This document shows, one piece after another, positions 13,227-20,222 of a DNA stretch of 20,222 nucleotides. The stretch's first letter is position 1; every line of letters starts with the position of its first letter. The DNA is from Phycisphaerae bacterium (GTDB taxonomy: Bacteria > Planctomycetota > Phycisphaerae > UBA1845 > PWPN01). The notes beneath the pieces were generated by a model that ran no database searches, was not told the origin of the DNA, and saw only the letters and a list, made by a program, of their open reading frames with translations. The stretch is from contig DAOOIV010000095.1 in the NCBI GenBank assembly GCA_035384605.1, positions 1-20,222 of the forward strand. The letters are read 5' to 3'. The translations under genes and the position numbers were made by a program.

Positions 13227-14660
13227 GTGAATGAGAATACATTCAAACGTTTGATGGGAAAACTACTACCACTCCTGGCAGTCCTGGCAACAGCCATACT
13301 GGCTACTCGCGCTTTCGGTCAGGAGACTCAGCCGCCGTCGGCCAGCGACATCCTCGACAAGGTTTCATTGCTGTCGGTCGACGTGGATACCCTGTGGGTT
13401 CTGATTACGGCATTTCTGGTATTCTGGATGCAGGCCGGATTTGCGTTGGTTGAGACCGGTCTGACCCGGGCCAAGAACACCGTGAACATCTGCATGAAGA
13501 ACCTGCTGGACTTCTGTTTTGCCAGCATCGGATTCTGGGCGATCGGCTTTGCGATCATGTTCGGAACGGGCAACAAGTGGTTCGGGACAAGCGGCTGGTT
13601 TCTCCAAGGTGATGCGGGGACGACGTTTGCGGCCCTGTCATGGACTTCCGTCAGCCTGGATGCCAAGTTCATTTTCCAGCTCGTCTTTGCGGGGACGGCC
13701 GCAACGATCGTGTCGGGCGCCATGGCCGAACGCACGAGGTTCACCAGCTACATGCTGTACAGCCTGGCAATCACCGTATTCATATACCCGGTCGCCGGTC
13801 ATTGGATCTGGGGCGGAGGGCTTTTATCGGCCGGCAACATGTTCGGCGAAGGCAAAGGCATGTTTGACTTCGCCGGCTCGACCGTGGTTCACTCGGTAGG
13901 CGGCTGGCTGGCGCTAACCGGTGCGATTGTTCTGGGGCCGCGAATGGGCAAATACGGCCCGGGCGGGAAGGTCAATGCCATTCCGGGTCACAACTTTCCG
14001 CTGGCGATCCTTGGCGTGTTCATCCTCTGGCTGGGCTGGTTCGGCTTCAACCCCGGCAGCACCATGATGGCCACCGGGTGCGGAGCAGCCATCGCTCACA
14101 TCGCAGTGACCACGAACTTCGCAGCGGCGACGGGAACGATCGGCGCCCTGCTGACATCGAAGCTCTGGTTTAGCAAGTGGGACGCCAGCATGGCGGGCAA
14201 CGGCTGCCTGGCCGGCCTGGTGGCGGTGACGGCACCATGTGCATTCGTTGACACCTGGGCGGCCGGACTCATCGGCCTCGTCGCGGGCGTTCTGGTAGTC
14301 GGCTCCGTCGTCTTCATCGACCGACTGCTGAAAGTGGACGACCCGGTGGGTGCGGTTTCCGTCCACCTGGTTAACGGTATCTGGGGCACTTTGGCCCTCG
14401 GCCTGTTCTCCAACCCGGTACACGGTTCGACCGGGCCGCTGCCGGGGCTGTTCTATGGCGGCGGTGTCGAGCAGCTCAAAATGCAGTTGATTGGCGCAGT
14501 CCTGGTCGGGATCTGGTGCCTGCTGGCCGGTTTCGCCCTGTTCCTGGGATTGAAGGCTCTGACGGGGTTGCGTGTCAGCCCCGAAGAGGAACTCAGAGGC
14601 CTCGATGTCGACGAGCACGGCATGGAAGGTTATCCGAACTTCCAACTTCTGAAGCACTGA
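13227..14660 (+). CDS. amt: Ammonium transporter (Amt/MEP/Rh family)
   Basis: 477 residues, inner-membrane ammonium channel working as a trimer and gated by PII. A cleavable signal peptide precedes the channel (KLLPLLAVLATAILATRAFGQ, about 12-32), followed by eleven membrane segments starting with LWVLITAFLVFWMQAGFALVE. Key residues are present: the pore pair H222 (STVVHSVGGW) and H380 (VHLVNGIWG), the FAGTAATIVSGAMAER signature and the WIWGGG aromatic site. The cytoplasmic tail after LTGLRVSPEEE ends DEHGMEGYPNFQ, a common Amt C-terminus important for gating. Starts at GTG with GGAGG nine bases upstream; the nearby ATG is out of frame. It is followed by a PII gene, the normal amt-glnK pairing. 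Expected to be induced under nitrogen limitation from the sigma-54 promoter. Confidence 0.97.
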   Translation: MNENTFKRLMGKLLPLLAVLATAILATRAFGQETQPPSASDILDKVSLLSVDVDTLWVLITAFLVFWMQAGFALVETGLTRAKNTVNICMKNLLDFCFASIGFWAIGFAIMFGTGNKWFGTSGWFLQGDAGTTFAALSWTSVSLDAKFIFQLVFAGTAATIVSGAMAERTRFTSYMLYSLAITVFIYPVAGHWIWGGGLLSAGNMFGEGKGMFDFAGSTVVHSVGGWLALTGAIVLGPRMGKYGPGGKVNAIPGHNFPLAILGVFILWLGWFGFNPGSTMMATGCGAAIAHIAVTTNFAAATGTIGALLTSKLWFSKWDASMAGNGCLAGLVAVTAPCAFVDTWAAGLIGLVAGVLVVGSVVFIDRLLKVDDPVGAVSVHLVNGIWGTLALGLFSNPVHGSTGPLPGLFYGGGVEQLKMQLIGAVLVGIWCLLAGFALFLGLKALTGLRVSPEEELRGLDVDEHGMEGYPNFQLLKH

Positions 14661-14691
14661 GTATCCTGGAATCGTTCCCGGCATCGCGGGC

Positions 14692-14705
14692 CGGTTCCTG
14701 AACCG
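14692..14705. promoter_or_regulatory. Inverted repeat in the amt-PII gap
   Basis: CGGTTC-CT-GAACCG, 31 bases after the amt stop. There is no T-run, so it is not a convincing terminator; it may be an operator or a processing stem. A second stem, CCGTC-GAGA-GACGG, lies at 14757-14770. Confidence 0.35.
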
Positions 14706-14776
14706 AGTGAGGGATTGTGTGATAGGACGACAAGACTTCCGAACTCCTGACACCGACCGTCGAGAGACGGATCATT

Positions 14777-14793
14777 CCTCCGCTGAAAGGAGG
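14777..14793 (+). promoter_or_regulatory. Hairpin covering the PII gene ribosome binding site
   Basis: CCTCC (14777-14781) can pair with GGAGG (14789-14793), which is the Shine-Dalgarno of the PII gene, leaving a seven-base loop GCTGAAA. The start codon follows five bases later. Such pairing would lower PII translation unless opened. Confidence 0.45.
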
Positions 14794-14798
14794 CTTGG

Positions 14799-15137
14799 AT
14801 GAAGAAAATCGAAGCCATTATCAAGCCGTTCAAGCTGGACGAGGTCAAAACCGCTCTGACCGCGATCGGTATCCAAGGGCTTACGGTGAGCGAAGTCCGC
14901 GGGTTCGGGCGTCAGAAAGGCCACACCGAGCATTACCGCGGGGCCGAGTACACCGTGGATTTCATACCCAAGGTGAAGATCGAAGTCGTCGTGCCCGAAG
15001 CGAAGGTGGCCGAGGTCCTGGAGACCATCGCCAAAGCCGCCCGCACGGGGCAGATCGGCGACGGAAAGATATTCGTTTCATCGCTCGACGAGATCGTGCG
15101 GATTCGCACCGGTGAAAAAGGACCGGCGGCGATTTGA
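14799..15137 (+). CDS. glnK: Nitrogen regulatory protein PII
   Basis: 112 residues, the full length of the family. Trimeric cytoplasmic signal protein that reads ATP/ADP and 2-oxoglutarate and controls Amt and nitrogen enzymes. Tyr51, the uridylylation site on the T-loop, is present in RGAEYTVDF; the B-loop signature TGQIGDGKIFV and the C-terminal RIRTGEKGPAAI are typical. GlnK is chosen over GlnB because it follows amt, although sequence alone does not separate them well. Strong AAAGGAGG ribosome binding site. The modifying enzyme GlnD is encoded next on the same strand. Confidence 0.97.
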   Translation: MKKIEAIIKPFKLDEVKTALTAIGIQGLTVSEVRGFGRQKGHTEHYRGAEYTVDFIPKVKIEVVVPEAKVAEVLETIAKAARTGQIGDGKIFVSSLDEIVRIRTGEKGPAAI

Positions 15138-15154
15138 CCTCGTTCTTCCTGACC

Positions 15155-15313
15155 ATGGGAACAAGCAACTCAGCGCTGCGGCGCTTGCGTCGGGCGGAAA
15201 AAGCTCTGGCCGACGCGATCGAGCACTTCCTTGTTCTCCGCACGGGACGCGGCGTCGCTCCCGGAGCCGAAGGCGGCGATCCTCAACTCCGGCTCCCATC
15301 TTTCGGCGGCTGA
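15155..15313 (+). CDS. Possible small protein between PII and glnD genes
   Basis: 52 codons from ATG to TGA, MGTSNSALRRLRRAEKALAD with a helical, Arg-rich first half. Third codon positions are mostly G or C, which is the only support; there is no Shine-Dalgarno and no family match. The gap also contains complementary GGAGCCG (15263-15269) and CGGCTCC (15290-15296), so it may simply be structured leader RNA of glnD. Confidence 0.2.
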   Translation: MGTSNSALRRLRRAEKALADAIEHFLVLRTGRGVAPGAEGGDPQLRLPSFGG

Positions 15314-15382
15314 CCGGAGCGGTTGAGACTCTTCGATTCTCCAGACAGGTTTCCGGGAACATGCGGTTTGCACAGGTGCTCA

Positions 15383-18016
15383 ATGAGCAACCACCCCTTA
15401 CCGACGACCGATTCCGAATCGGATCCCTCACGGCTGAAAGAGCATTTCATCCTGGGACGGGAGCGGATCAGACATATGTATCACAGCGGTGGCTCAGCCG
15501 CTGAGGTCAGTAAGGCCCTCACGGCCCTGTGTGACTCGGTGGTCAGGCAAGCGTACCTGGCGGCGATCCAGGATCTTCCGCCGGATGACCGTGTTTCCGT
15601 GCTCGGCTCGCTCTCGCTCGTTGCGGTCGGCGGATACGGTCGCGGCGACCTTGCGCCGTATTCAGACCTGGATCTGCTCTTTCTCACCGTCTCTCAGCCG
15701 TCGGCGGTCACGAGGGATTTCGTGTCTCGACTTGTTCGGGATCTCTGGGATGCGGGGCTTCATCTGTCGCAAAGCGTTCGAAGCCCGGGCGAGTGCGGCT
15801 CCTTCGCAGAGACCGACTTCGCCGCAAGGACCGCGCTGTTCGAAACCCGCCTGATTGTCGGTGATCCCGAGCTCTACACGAACCTGCGGCTACGCGTCTG
15901 TCCTCCGCGAGGCCACCGGGCCCTTCGCGCGTTCATCAACCAGGCTGTCGCCTCTCGATCCGAAGAACACGAGGACTACTTCAGCCGGACGGCGCTGCTG
16001 CTCGAACCGAATGTTAAGAAGAGTCCCGGCGGCCTGCGGGATGTCCATCTCCTGCGCTGGCTGGCAATGGCGCGTTACGGCGACTCAGACCTGAACCGTT
16101 TGCGGGCCGACGGCATACTAGCGGCCGAAGAGGCCGACACGATCGTCGGAGCGCATGAGTTCCTCCGCGGAATCCGTCACGCCCTTCATTTCCACGCCGG
16201 TTCCGCCCAGGATGTGCTGACTCGCGAGGAACAACTGCGGCTGGCCGAACAATACGGCTACCGACAGCAAGGTGCCCTCCTTCCTGTTGAGTGCTTCATG
16301 CAACAGTACTACCGGCACACGGCCGGCCTTCGCGACCTGCTGTTGCGGTTCATCGAACGGCTTGAAAGACGGTCACCGGTCCGCAGGCTGTACAGCCGCA
16401 TCCTGAGTCGCCGCGTGACCCCCAGCATCGTTGCCTACCCCGACCATATTGAGATTGTCGGGGGCACCGATGGCCGTTCCTTCGGTCAGGCCGACACCGT
16501 GCTTCAGGCGTTCGATCTGGCCAGACGATTCGGCGTGCCGGTGCACTCCGACACGCTATCCGAAATACGACAACACCTGCCGGCCTGCATCGTCACCACT
16601 GCCGAACGCCGCAGGTTTCTGGAATGCCTCGCCCAGCCGCACGGCCTGGGCACTCTGCTCCGGAACCTTCACGGCGTCGGCCTCCTGCAACGGCTCATCC
16701 CCCCTTTCGAGCACGCCCGCGGCTTGATCCAGTTCAGTCTGCTGCACCACTACACGATTGACGAACACGTGATTCGAGCTGTCGAGGCCGCTGCGCGTCT
16801 TGCGGATGAACGCACTCCGCTGGGCCTGGCGTATCGTGATATCCGGCGCAAGGACCTTCTTCACCTTGCCCTGCTGCTCCACGACCTCGGGAAAGGTCTT
16901 GGGGAAGACCACTGTGAAGTCGGCCGACAGATGGCCGAGGACGCTGCCCGAGACTTCGATTTGGATGAACATGAAGCACGACTGCTCGTGTTTCTCGTTC
17001 GTCGCCACCTGCTGATGGCCCACACTTCACAGCGGCGCGACCCAGCCGACGCCGATACCCTCCTCCAGTTCAGTCGACTGGTCGCAACGCCGGAGTTGCT
17101 TCGCATGCTCTATGTTCTAACCGCCGCCGACACCGAGGCGGTTGCGCCCGGTGAGTTCACCACCTGGAAGGAATCCTTGCTCACCAACCTCTACGCCCGC
17201 GCGATGGAATGCCTTACCGGCGAAACGCCGTTGGGTGATGCTGCAAACAGATTGGCGGCCGTGCGTTCCTCGCTTCACGAAAGACTGGCCGGCACCTTTG
17301 ACCCCACTTGGCTCACAGGACAACTCGACGCCATGCCCCCGTCCTACCTGACCGGCACGGAGCCGCGGCGAGTGAAAGCGCACTTGCGGTTGCTGCACGG
17401 TATGGATGGGGCTGGTGTCCGAGTCACGGCCGAATATCGTAAGGATCTCCAGCTTTCAGAGTACACCGTGCTCACCCACGAGAGACTGATCCCGGGCATC
17501 TTCTCGAAAGCCGCCGGAGCTCTCGCCGCATCGGGCTTTCAGATCGTCGACGCGCAGATCATCACCCGACCGGACGGCGTCGTTCTGGACACGTTCCGCG
17601 GCTTGGACCTGGATTTTTCAGGCCCGCCGCCGCCCGAACGGATGACAGAAATCGGAGAACGTATAGAGCGCGTGCTCCTCGGGCAGGAAACGGTCGAGGC
17701 GCTGATAACCCGGCGAGGCGAACCGTTGAGCCGAGGACCTCATGCCGGTCCGCAGGAACCCGCTCAGGTTGAGATCGACAATTCCAGTTCCGATCGCTTC
17801 ACAATCATTGAGATCTTCGCCAATGACCGTCTGGGCCTGCTCTACGCGATCACCAGGACGATGTTTGAGATTGATCTTTCTGTGCACTCCGCGAAAATCT
17901 CAACCCATTACAGCCAGGTGGTTGACGCCTTCTACGTCACCACCAACAACGGAAGCAAGATTGACGATCCGGCCTTGATCCGGCGCATTCGGCAGCGTCT
18001 GCTCGAAGTGGTGTGA
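15383..18016 (+). CDS. glnD: Bifunctional uridylyltransferase/uridylyl-removing enzyme
   Basis: 877 residues from the ATG giving MSNHPLPTTDSESD; a TTG 60 bases upstream is in frame, but the added residues do not look conserved. The enzyme uridylylates PII on Tyr51 when glutamine is low and removes UMP when it is high. Domains in order: nucleotidyltransferase with GGYGRGDLAPYSDLDLL (metal acids D95, D97); the helical GlnD domain with NVKKSPGGLRDVHLLRW; an HD phosphohydrolase with H500-D501 in LLHDLGKGLGEDH and RRHLLMAHTSQRRD; and two ACT domains from about 680 and 802 to the end, which sense glutamine. All four are present, so both activities are expected. Placing glnD directly after amt-PII is a compact arrangement; in many bacteria glnD is elsewhere. 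Confidence 0.96.
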   Translation: MSNHPLPTTDSESDPSRLKEHFILGRERIRHMYHSGGSAAEVSKALTALCDSVVRQAYLAAIQDLPPDDRVSVLGSLSLVAVGGYGRGDLAPYSDLDLLFLTVSQPSAVTRDFVSRLVRDLWDAGLHLSQSVRSPGECGSFAETDFAARTALFETRLIVGDPELYTNLRLRVCPPRGHRALRAFINQAVASRSEEHEDYFSRTALLLEPNVKKSPGGLRDVHLLRWLAMARYGDSDLNRLRADGILAAEEADTIVGAHEFLRGIRHALHFHAGSAQDVLTREEQLRLAEQYGYRQQGALLPVECFMQQYYRHTAGLRDLLLRFIERLERRSPVRRLYSRILSRRVTPSIVAYPDHIEIVGGTDGRSFGQADTVLQAFDLARRFGVPVHSDTLSEIRQHLPACIVTTAERRRFLECLAQPHGLGTLLRNLHGVGLLQRLIPPFEHARGLIQFSLLHHYTIDEHVIRAVEAAARLADERTPLGLAYRDIRRKDLLHLALLLHDLGKGLGEDHCEVGRQMAEDAARDFDLDEHEARLLVFLVRRHLLMAHTSQRRDPADADTLLQFSRLVATPELLRMLYVLTAADTEAVAPGEFTTWKESLLTNLYARAMECLTGETPLGDAANRLAAVRSSLHERLAGTFDPTWLTGQLDAMPPSYLTGTEPRRVKAHLRLLHGMDGAGVRVTAEYRKDLQLSEYTVLTHERLIPGIFSKAAGALAASGFQIVDAQIITRPDGVVLDTFRGLDLDFSGPPPPERMTEIGERIERVLLGQETVEALITRRGEPLSRGPHAGPQEPAQVEIDNSSSDRFTIIEIFANDRLGLLYAITRTMFEIDLSVHSAKISTHYSQVVDAFYVTTNNGSKIDDPALIRRIRQRLLEVV

Positions 18017-18023
18017 GAAGTCT

Positions 18024-18107
18024 AAGGCGGACCGCCTTTTTGCGGACCGCAACCCAAGCGTTCTGCGATCCAGAAACATGCGCGCAAAATGCGCACCAGT
18101 CCCGACG
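18024..18107 (+). repeat. Two-hairpin dispersed repeat, copy 2, likely glnD terminator
   Basis: Starts seven bases after the glnD stop. First stem AAGGCG-GAC-CGCCTT runs directly into a T-run (CCTTTTTGC), a plausible factor-independent terminator; the second stem is TTGCGG-A-CCGCAA. It matches the 12401 element closely: the bases joining and forming the stems are kept, while loops and flanks vary. Confidence 0.7.
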
Positions 18108-18164
18108 GAAGAGACTGAAACGGCTTGGCTGCCACAAGCCTTTCGCCTCTTCCCCGGCCGTCCC

Positions 18165-19265
18165 TCACATGTTCGACATCATCGTACCCAGCGGCCGAGT
18201 GTCTTCGAGGTTTTCGAGGACGGCCTTGATCGCCACCGTGATTGGTACGGCCAAGATCATGCCGATGATTCCCCAAATCGCTCCGCCGAAAGCGAGCGCG
18301 AGAAGAATAATCAACGGGCTGAGGTTCAGGCGGTTGCCGGCCACACGGGGCTCCACGATGTAGCCGATCCCGTTCTGCACGATCGCCAGCGCGACCAGAG
18401 TGGCAAGCCCCCGCCACGGACTGTCGCTGTCGACCAGGGCCAGCAACGCCGGAAGCAGCGTGGCGATCAGGCTGCCCAGGTACGGGATGAAATTCAACAG
18501 GAACGCGATGATGCCCCACAACACCGCGAAGTCGACATCCAGCAGAAGGAGAATGACCACCGTCAGACCTCCGGTCAGGAGGCTCATGAGCGTTTTGACC
18601 GCGATGTACTGGGCGATCGAGGCGTTGATCTTATCCACCACCGCCATGATACGGCCGCCTCGCTCCCCGCCGAAAGCCGCGTCCATTCGGCGACGGAAGC
18701 CGCTGTGCTCGGCGAGCAGGAATACCAGATAGACGAGTACAACCGCCATCTGGCTCACGAAATTGAAGAACGTGCCCAGCGCCGATCGAATCATGGTGAC
18801 GCTGCTCTCCACGGTGGCCGTTTGCCCGACAATGATCTGTTGCAGCAGATCTCGATCGACGCCCGGAATCCAATCGGCGGCCCGGCGAGTCATTTCCGAG
18901 AGGTTGTGCTGGTATCGCGGGATATTCTTGGTCAGATCGTAGAAGCTGTGATAGATCATCTGGCCCAATCCATAAGATGCGGCCAGAAAGACCGATACGA
19001 GCAGCAGATAAGACAGCCAGGAAGCGATGCGGCGACGCACAAACCAGCGATGAATCGGCACAATCAGGTAGCCGATGAAAGCGGCAACGAGCAGTTGTTG
19101 CAGAATCCCCGCGAACTCGCGCATGAGATATGACGCGAGCGCCAGAGTCAGGAGACTCATGGCGGCAAGATGGACTCGATGGGCCAAAACGGAGGACTGA
19201 CCACTGCTCTGCCGGCCGGCCGGGTGGGCTGCGGATTTCTCGGGTTGTTGACTCGCTGAACTCAT
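18165..19265 (-). CDS. AI-2E family transporter (PerM/TqsA-like permease)
   Basis: 366 residues, integral inner-membrane protein of the UPF0118/AI-2E family, whose members export autoinducer-2 or act as Na+/H+ antiporters; the substrate here is unknown. A polar N-terminus of about 27 residues precedes membrane segments near 30-85, a soluble region with YHSFYDLTKNIPRYQHNLSEM, then further segments including VSQMAVVLVYLVFLLAEHSGF. The family signatures FLLNFIPYLGSLIATLLPALLAL and VEPRVAGNRLNLSPLIILLALAFGG are clear, with the final GMILAVPITVAIKAVLENLE typical of the C-terminus. Start supported by GAGG five bases before ATG. It converges on glnD, with the two-hairpin repeat between them. Confidence 0.92.
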   Translation of the reverse strand: MSSASQQPEKSAAHPAGRQSSGQSSVLAHRVHLAAMSLLTLALASYLMREFAGILQQLLVAAFIGYLIVPIHRWFVRRRIASWLSYLLLVSVFLAASYGLGQMIYHSFYDLTKNIPRYQHNLSEMTRRAADWIPGVDRDLLQQIIVGQTATVESSVTMIRSALGTFFNFVSQMAVVLVYLVFLLAEHSGFRRRMDAAFGGERGGRIMAVVDKINASIAQYIAVKTLMSLLTGGLTVVILLLLDVDFAVLWGIIAFLLNFIPYLGSLIATLLPALLALVDSDSPWRGLATLVALAIVQNGIGYIVEPRVAGNRLNLSPLIILLALAFGGAIWGIIGMILAVPITVAIKAVLENLEDTRPLGTMMSNM

Positions 19266-19458
19266 AGCGCCTCGTCCCAGAAGCTTCGTGACCTCGATCT
19301 GACATCCACGCGACCGGGTCTGATTACCTGACGCGGACGGTCACAGCATAATCCATCGCCAACACGCCGTCGACCGCTTCGGCCCTGATGAGGAGGTTCA
19401 GGATCCAGGATCCGTGATTCCTTGGCAGACCAACAGACGAACAGTCCAAACGGACCAC

Positions 19459-19535
19459 TTCTCGCGCAGAGCCGCAGAGATCGCAAGGAAGAGCACCCGC
19501 CCGCATCTCTCCGCGTCTCAGCGTCTCCGCGCGAG
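19459..19535. repeat. Degenerate inverted repeat of the GCGTCTC type
   Basis: The left arm (TTCTCGCGCAGAGCCGCAGA and on, 19459-19489) and right arm (CTCTCCGCGTCTCAGCGTCT and on, 19507-19535) are imperfect reverse complements, both rich in GCG/CTC steps. Similar short repeats of this look are scattered in many bacterial genomes. One minus-strand frame reads RGDAETRRDAGG. Confidence 0.55.
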
Positions 19536-19550
19536 CATCGTCTTATCTGG

Positions 19551-19578
19551 CTGAGGTCTGATCGCTGAGAACTGACAG
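19551..19578. repeat. CTGANNN heptamer tract
   Basis: Four consecutive heptamers CTGAGGT, CTGATCG, CTGAGAA, CTGACAG, the same pattern as at 5265-5292 and at the cassette ends, lying 15 bases beyond the degenerate inverted repeat. Confidence 0.7.
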
Positions 19579-19649
19579 CCAATGGCCGAGACCTTCCAAC
19601 ACCACGTGGGGCGGCTGGGCAGGCCACAGGAAAGGCTTGAGCAATGATG

Positions 19650-19687
19650 GTGCGGAGGGAGTAGCCGCCGGGTCGCTCCCTCCGCAC
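19650..19687 (-). terminator. Strong 12-bp stem-loop downstream of the partial minus-strand gene
   Basis: GTGCGGAGGGAG (19650-19661) and CTCCCTCCGCAC (19676-19687) are perfectly complementary around a 14-base loop. It lies 75 bases past the stop of the minus-strand gene ending at 19762. No U-run follows on that strand (CATCATTGCTC), so it may stabilise the mRNA end or need help to terminate. Confidence 0.5.
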
Positions 19688-19761
19688 TTCATGCCTTTGG
19701 CACGATCACACCGAGTGAGCGGCGGCCCAGCTCGTCACAAGACTGCCGTCCTGTGCCGTTA

Positions 19762-20222
19762 CTACTGCCCCACAATGATTTCCAGTTCAGGCCCACCAAT
19801 CATCGGGACACTCGCCATGGCCTCATTGATGAACGATGCGTCGCTCAGCGTCAGGCGGTAGGTACCGGGTGTTCCGCTGATTGTCAGCGAGAGTGTCACC
19901 ACGGCGGTTTGACCAACCGGCAGCAGTTGTCGGGCCGCTCCACCGATGCTGGCCATGGTTACGAACAGGTTGCCGGCCGGGGTGGCGATTGGCCCATCAA
20001 CCGCGGCCAAGCTGTTCGTCAATGTCCAGGCTGTCGGCGGGTCAGGCGCCAGCAAGGCTTCCACGTCGGTGCCGGAGTCGATGACGTCGCTGCCGTCAGG
20101 CGTGAGACGCACCCATAGCCAGTCCATCACCATCAGGTCGTAGTGGCTGCTCTGGGCATGGCCGTCCACGTCATGGGAGAAGAGGACGTTGTCCAGTTCG
20201 GTCCAGTCGGCCGAGTCGATCG
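19762..20222 (-). CDS. C-terminal part of an unrecognised, probably secreted protein
   Basis: The frame is open to the window edge, so only about 153 C-terminal residues are visible and the start lies outside. Nothing matches a family I can name. The composition (few charged residues, many Thr, Ser, Gly, Asp) and short strand-like stretches (QTAVVTLSLTISGTPGTYRL, GPELEIIVGQ at the end) suggest beta-sandwich modules of an exported or surface protein. An upstream acidic section contains LDNVLFSHDVDGHAQSSHYD and WVRLTPDGSDVIDSG. A GTG at 20169 could start a shorter protein, but the coding frame clearly continues upstream of it. A strong stem-loop lies downstream. Confidence 0.6.
   Translation of the reverse strand, partial: IDSADWTELDNVLFSHDVDGHAQSSHYDLMVMDWLWVRLTPDGSDVIDSGTDVEALLAPDPPTAWTLTNSLAAVDGPIATPAGNLFVTMASIGGAARQLLPVGQTAVVTLSLTISGTPGTYRLTLSDASFINEAMASVPMIGGPELEIIVGQ

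Larger units (their letters stand above)
19266..19761. other. 496-base gene-free region with repeat remnants
   Basis: No gene is supported. In order it holds: a minus-strand open stretch ending YAVTVRVR at 19324 that might be a decayed gene tail; a degenerate inverted repeat at 19459-19535; a heptamer tract at 19551-19578; and a strong hairpin at 19650-19687. A 141-codon minus-strand frame crosses most of it, but its sequence is that of repeats read through. Confidence 0.6.

Noticed and set aside
18078..19133. 351-codon plus-strand open frame rich in His, Gln and Arg
   Set aside because: It is antisense to the AI-2E permease; the composition is that of a reversed membrane-protein gene.
19262..19687. 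141-codon minus-strand open frame containing RGDAETRRDAGG
   Set aside because: It runs through a degenerate repeat, a heptamer tract and a hairpin, overlaps the permease start and has no ribosome binding site or homology.

Overview
The window is a high-GC bacterial chromosome segment with 11 confidently assigned genes (two of them cut by the window edges), one further four-helix-bundle gene inside a small inserted cassette, and an unusual load of short structured repeats. The style (GC-rich, repeat-rich intergenic space, secreted-protein tail, a UmuD/Y-family/DnaE2 set, NifA-type regulation) would fit a planctomycete or a related environmental lineage. No marker gene settles the phylum, so this is inference.

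Layout. 1-1362 (+): 3' part of proS. 7356-1387 (-): a damage-tolerance operon reading umuD-like protease, four-helix-bundle (IVP/S23) gene, Y-family polymerase, DnaE2-type polymerase, from a clear promoter at 7411-7383. 7476-8471 (+): DUF72/YecE protein, divergent from that operon. 10662-8510 (-): ABC-2 exporter, ATPase then permease, overlapping by one base. 10932-12362 (+): YheT-like alpha/beta hydrolase with its own promoter and ribosome binding site. 12738-18016 (+): a nitrogen-control cluster made of a perfect sigma-54 promoter, a stand-alone NifA-type DNA-binding domain, amt, a PII gene and glnD. 19265-18165 (-): AI-2E family permease. Beyond 19762 (-): C-terminus of an unrecognised, probably secreted protein.

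How they work together. The UmuD-like protein keeps the cleavage site and Ser/Lys dyad, the Y-family polymerase keeps its acidic triad and a clamp-binding motif, and the DnaE2-type polymerase keeps its three aspartates, so the operon looks like a complete inducible mutagenesis module. In the second cluster GlnD would uridylylate PII at Tyr51, PII would gate the Amt channel, and the sigma-54 promoter ties the set to nitrogen status.

The main surprise is in the mutagenesis operon. Its dnaE2 carries three in-frame insertions (about 225 extra codons) built from palindromic and 84-bp repeat units, resembling in principle the Rickettsia palindromic elements that insert into coding genes. A 444-bp cassette with about 30-bp terminal inverted repeats made of CTGANNN heptamers and carrying the four-helix-bundle gene sits exactly at the umuD/dinB junction. 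The same heptamer pattern recurs at the dinB/dnaE2 junction, inside dnaE2 and near 19560. A separate two-hairpin repeat follows the hydrolase and glnD genes.
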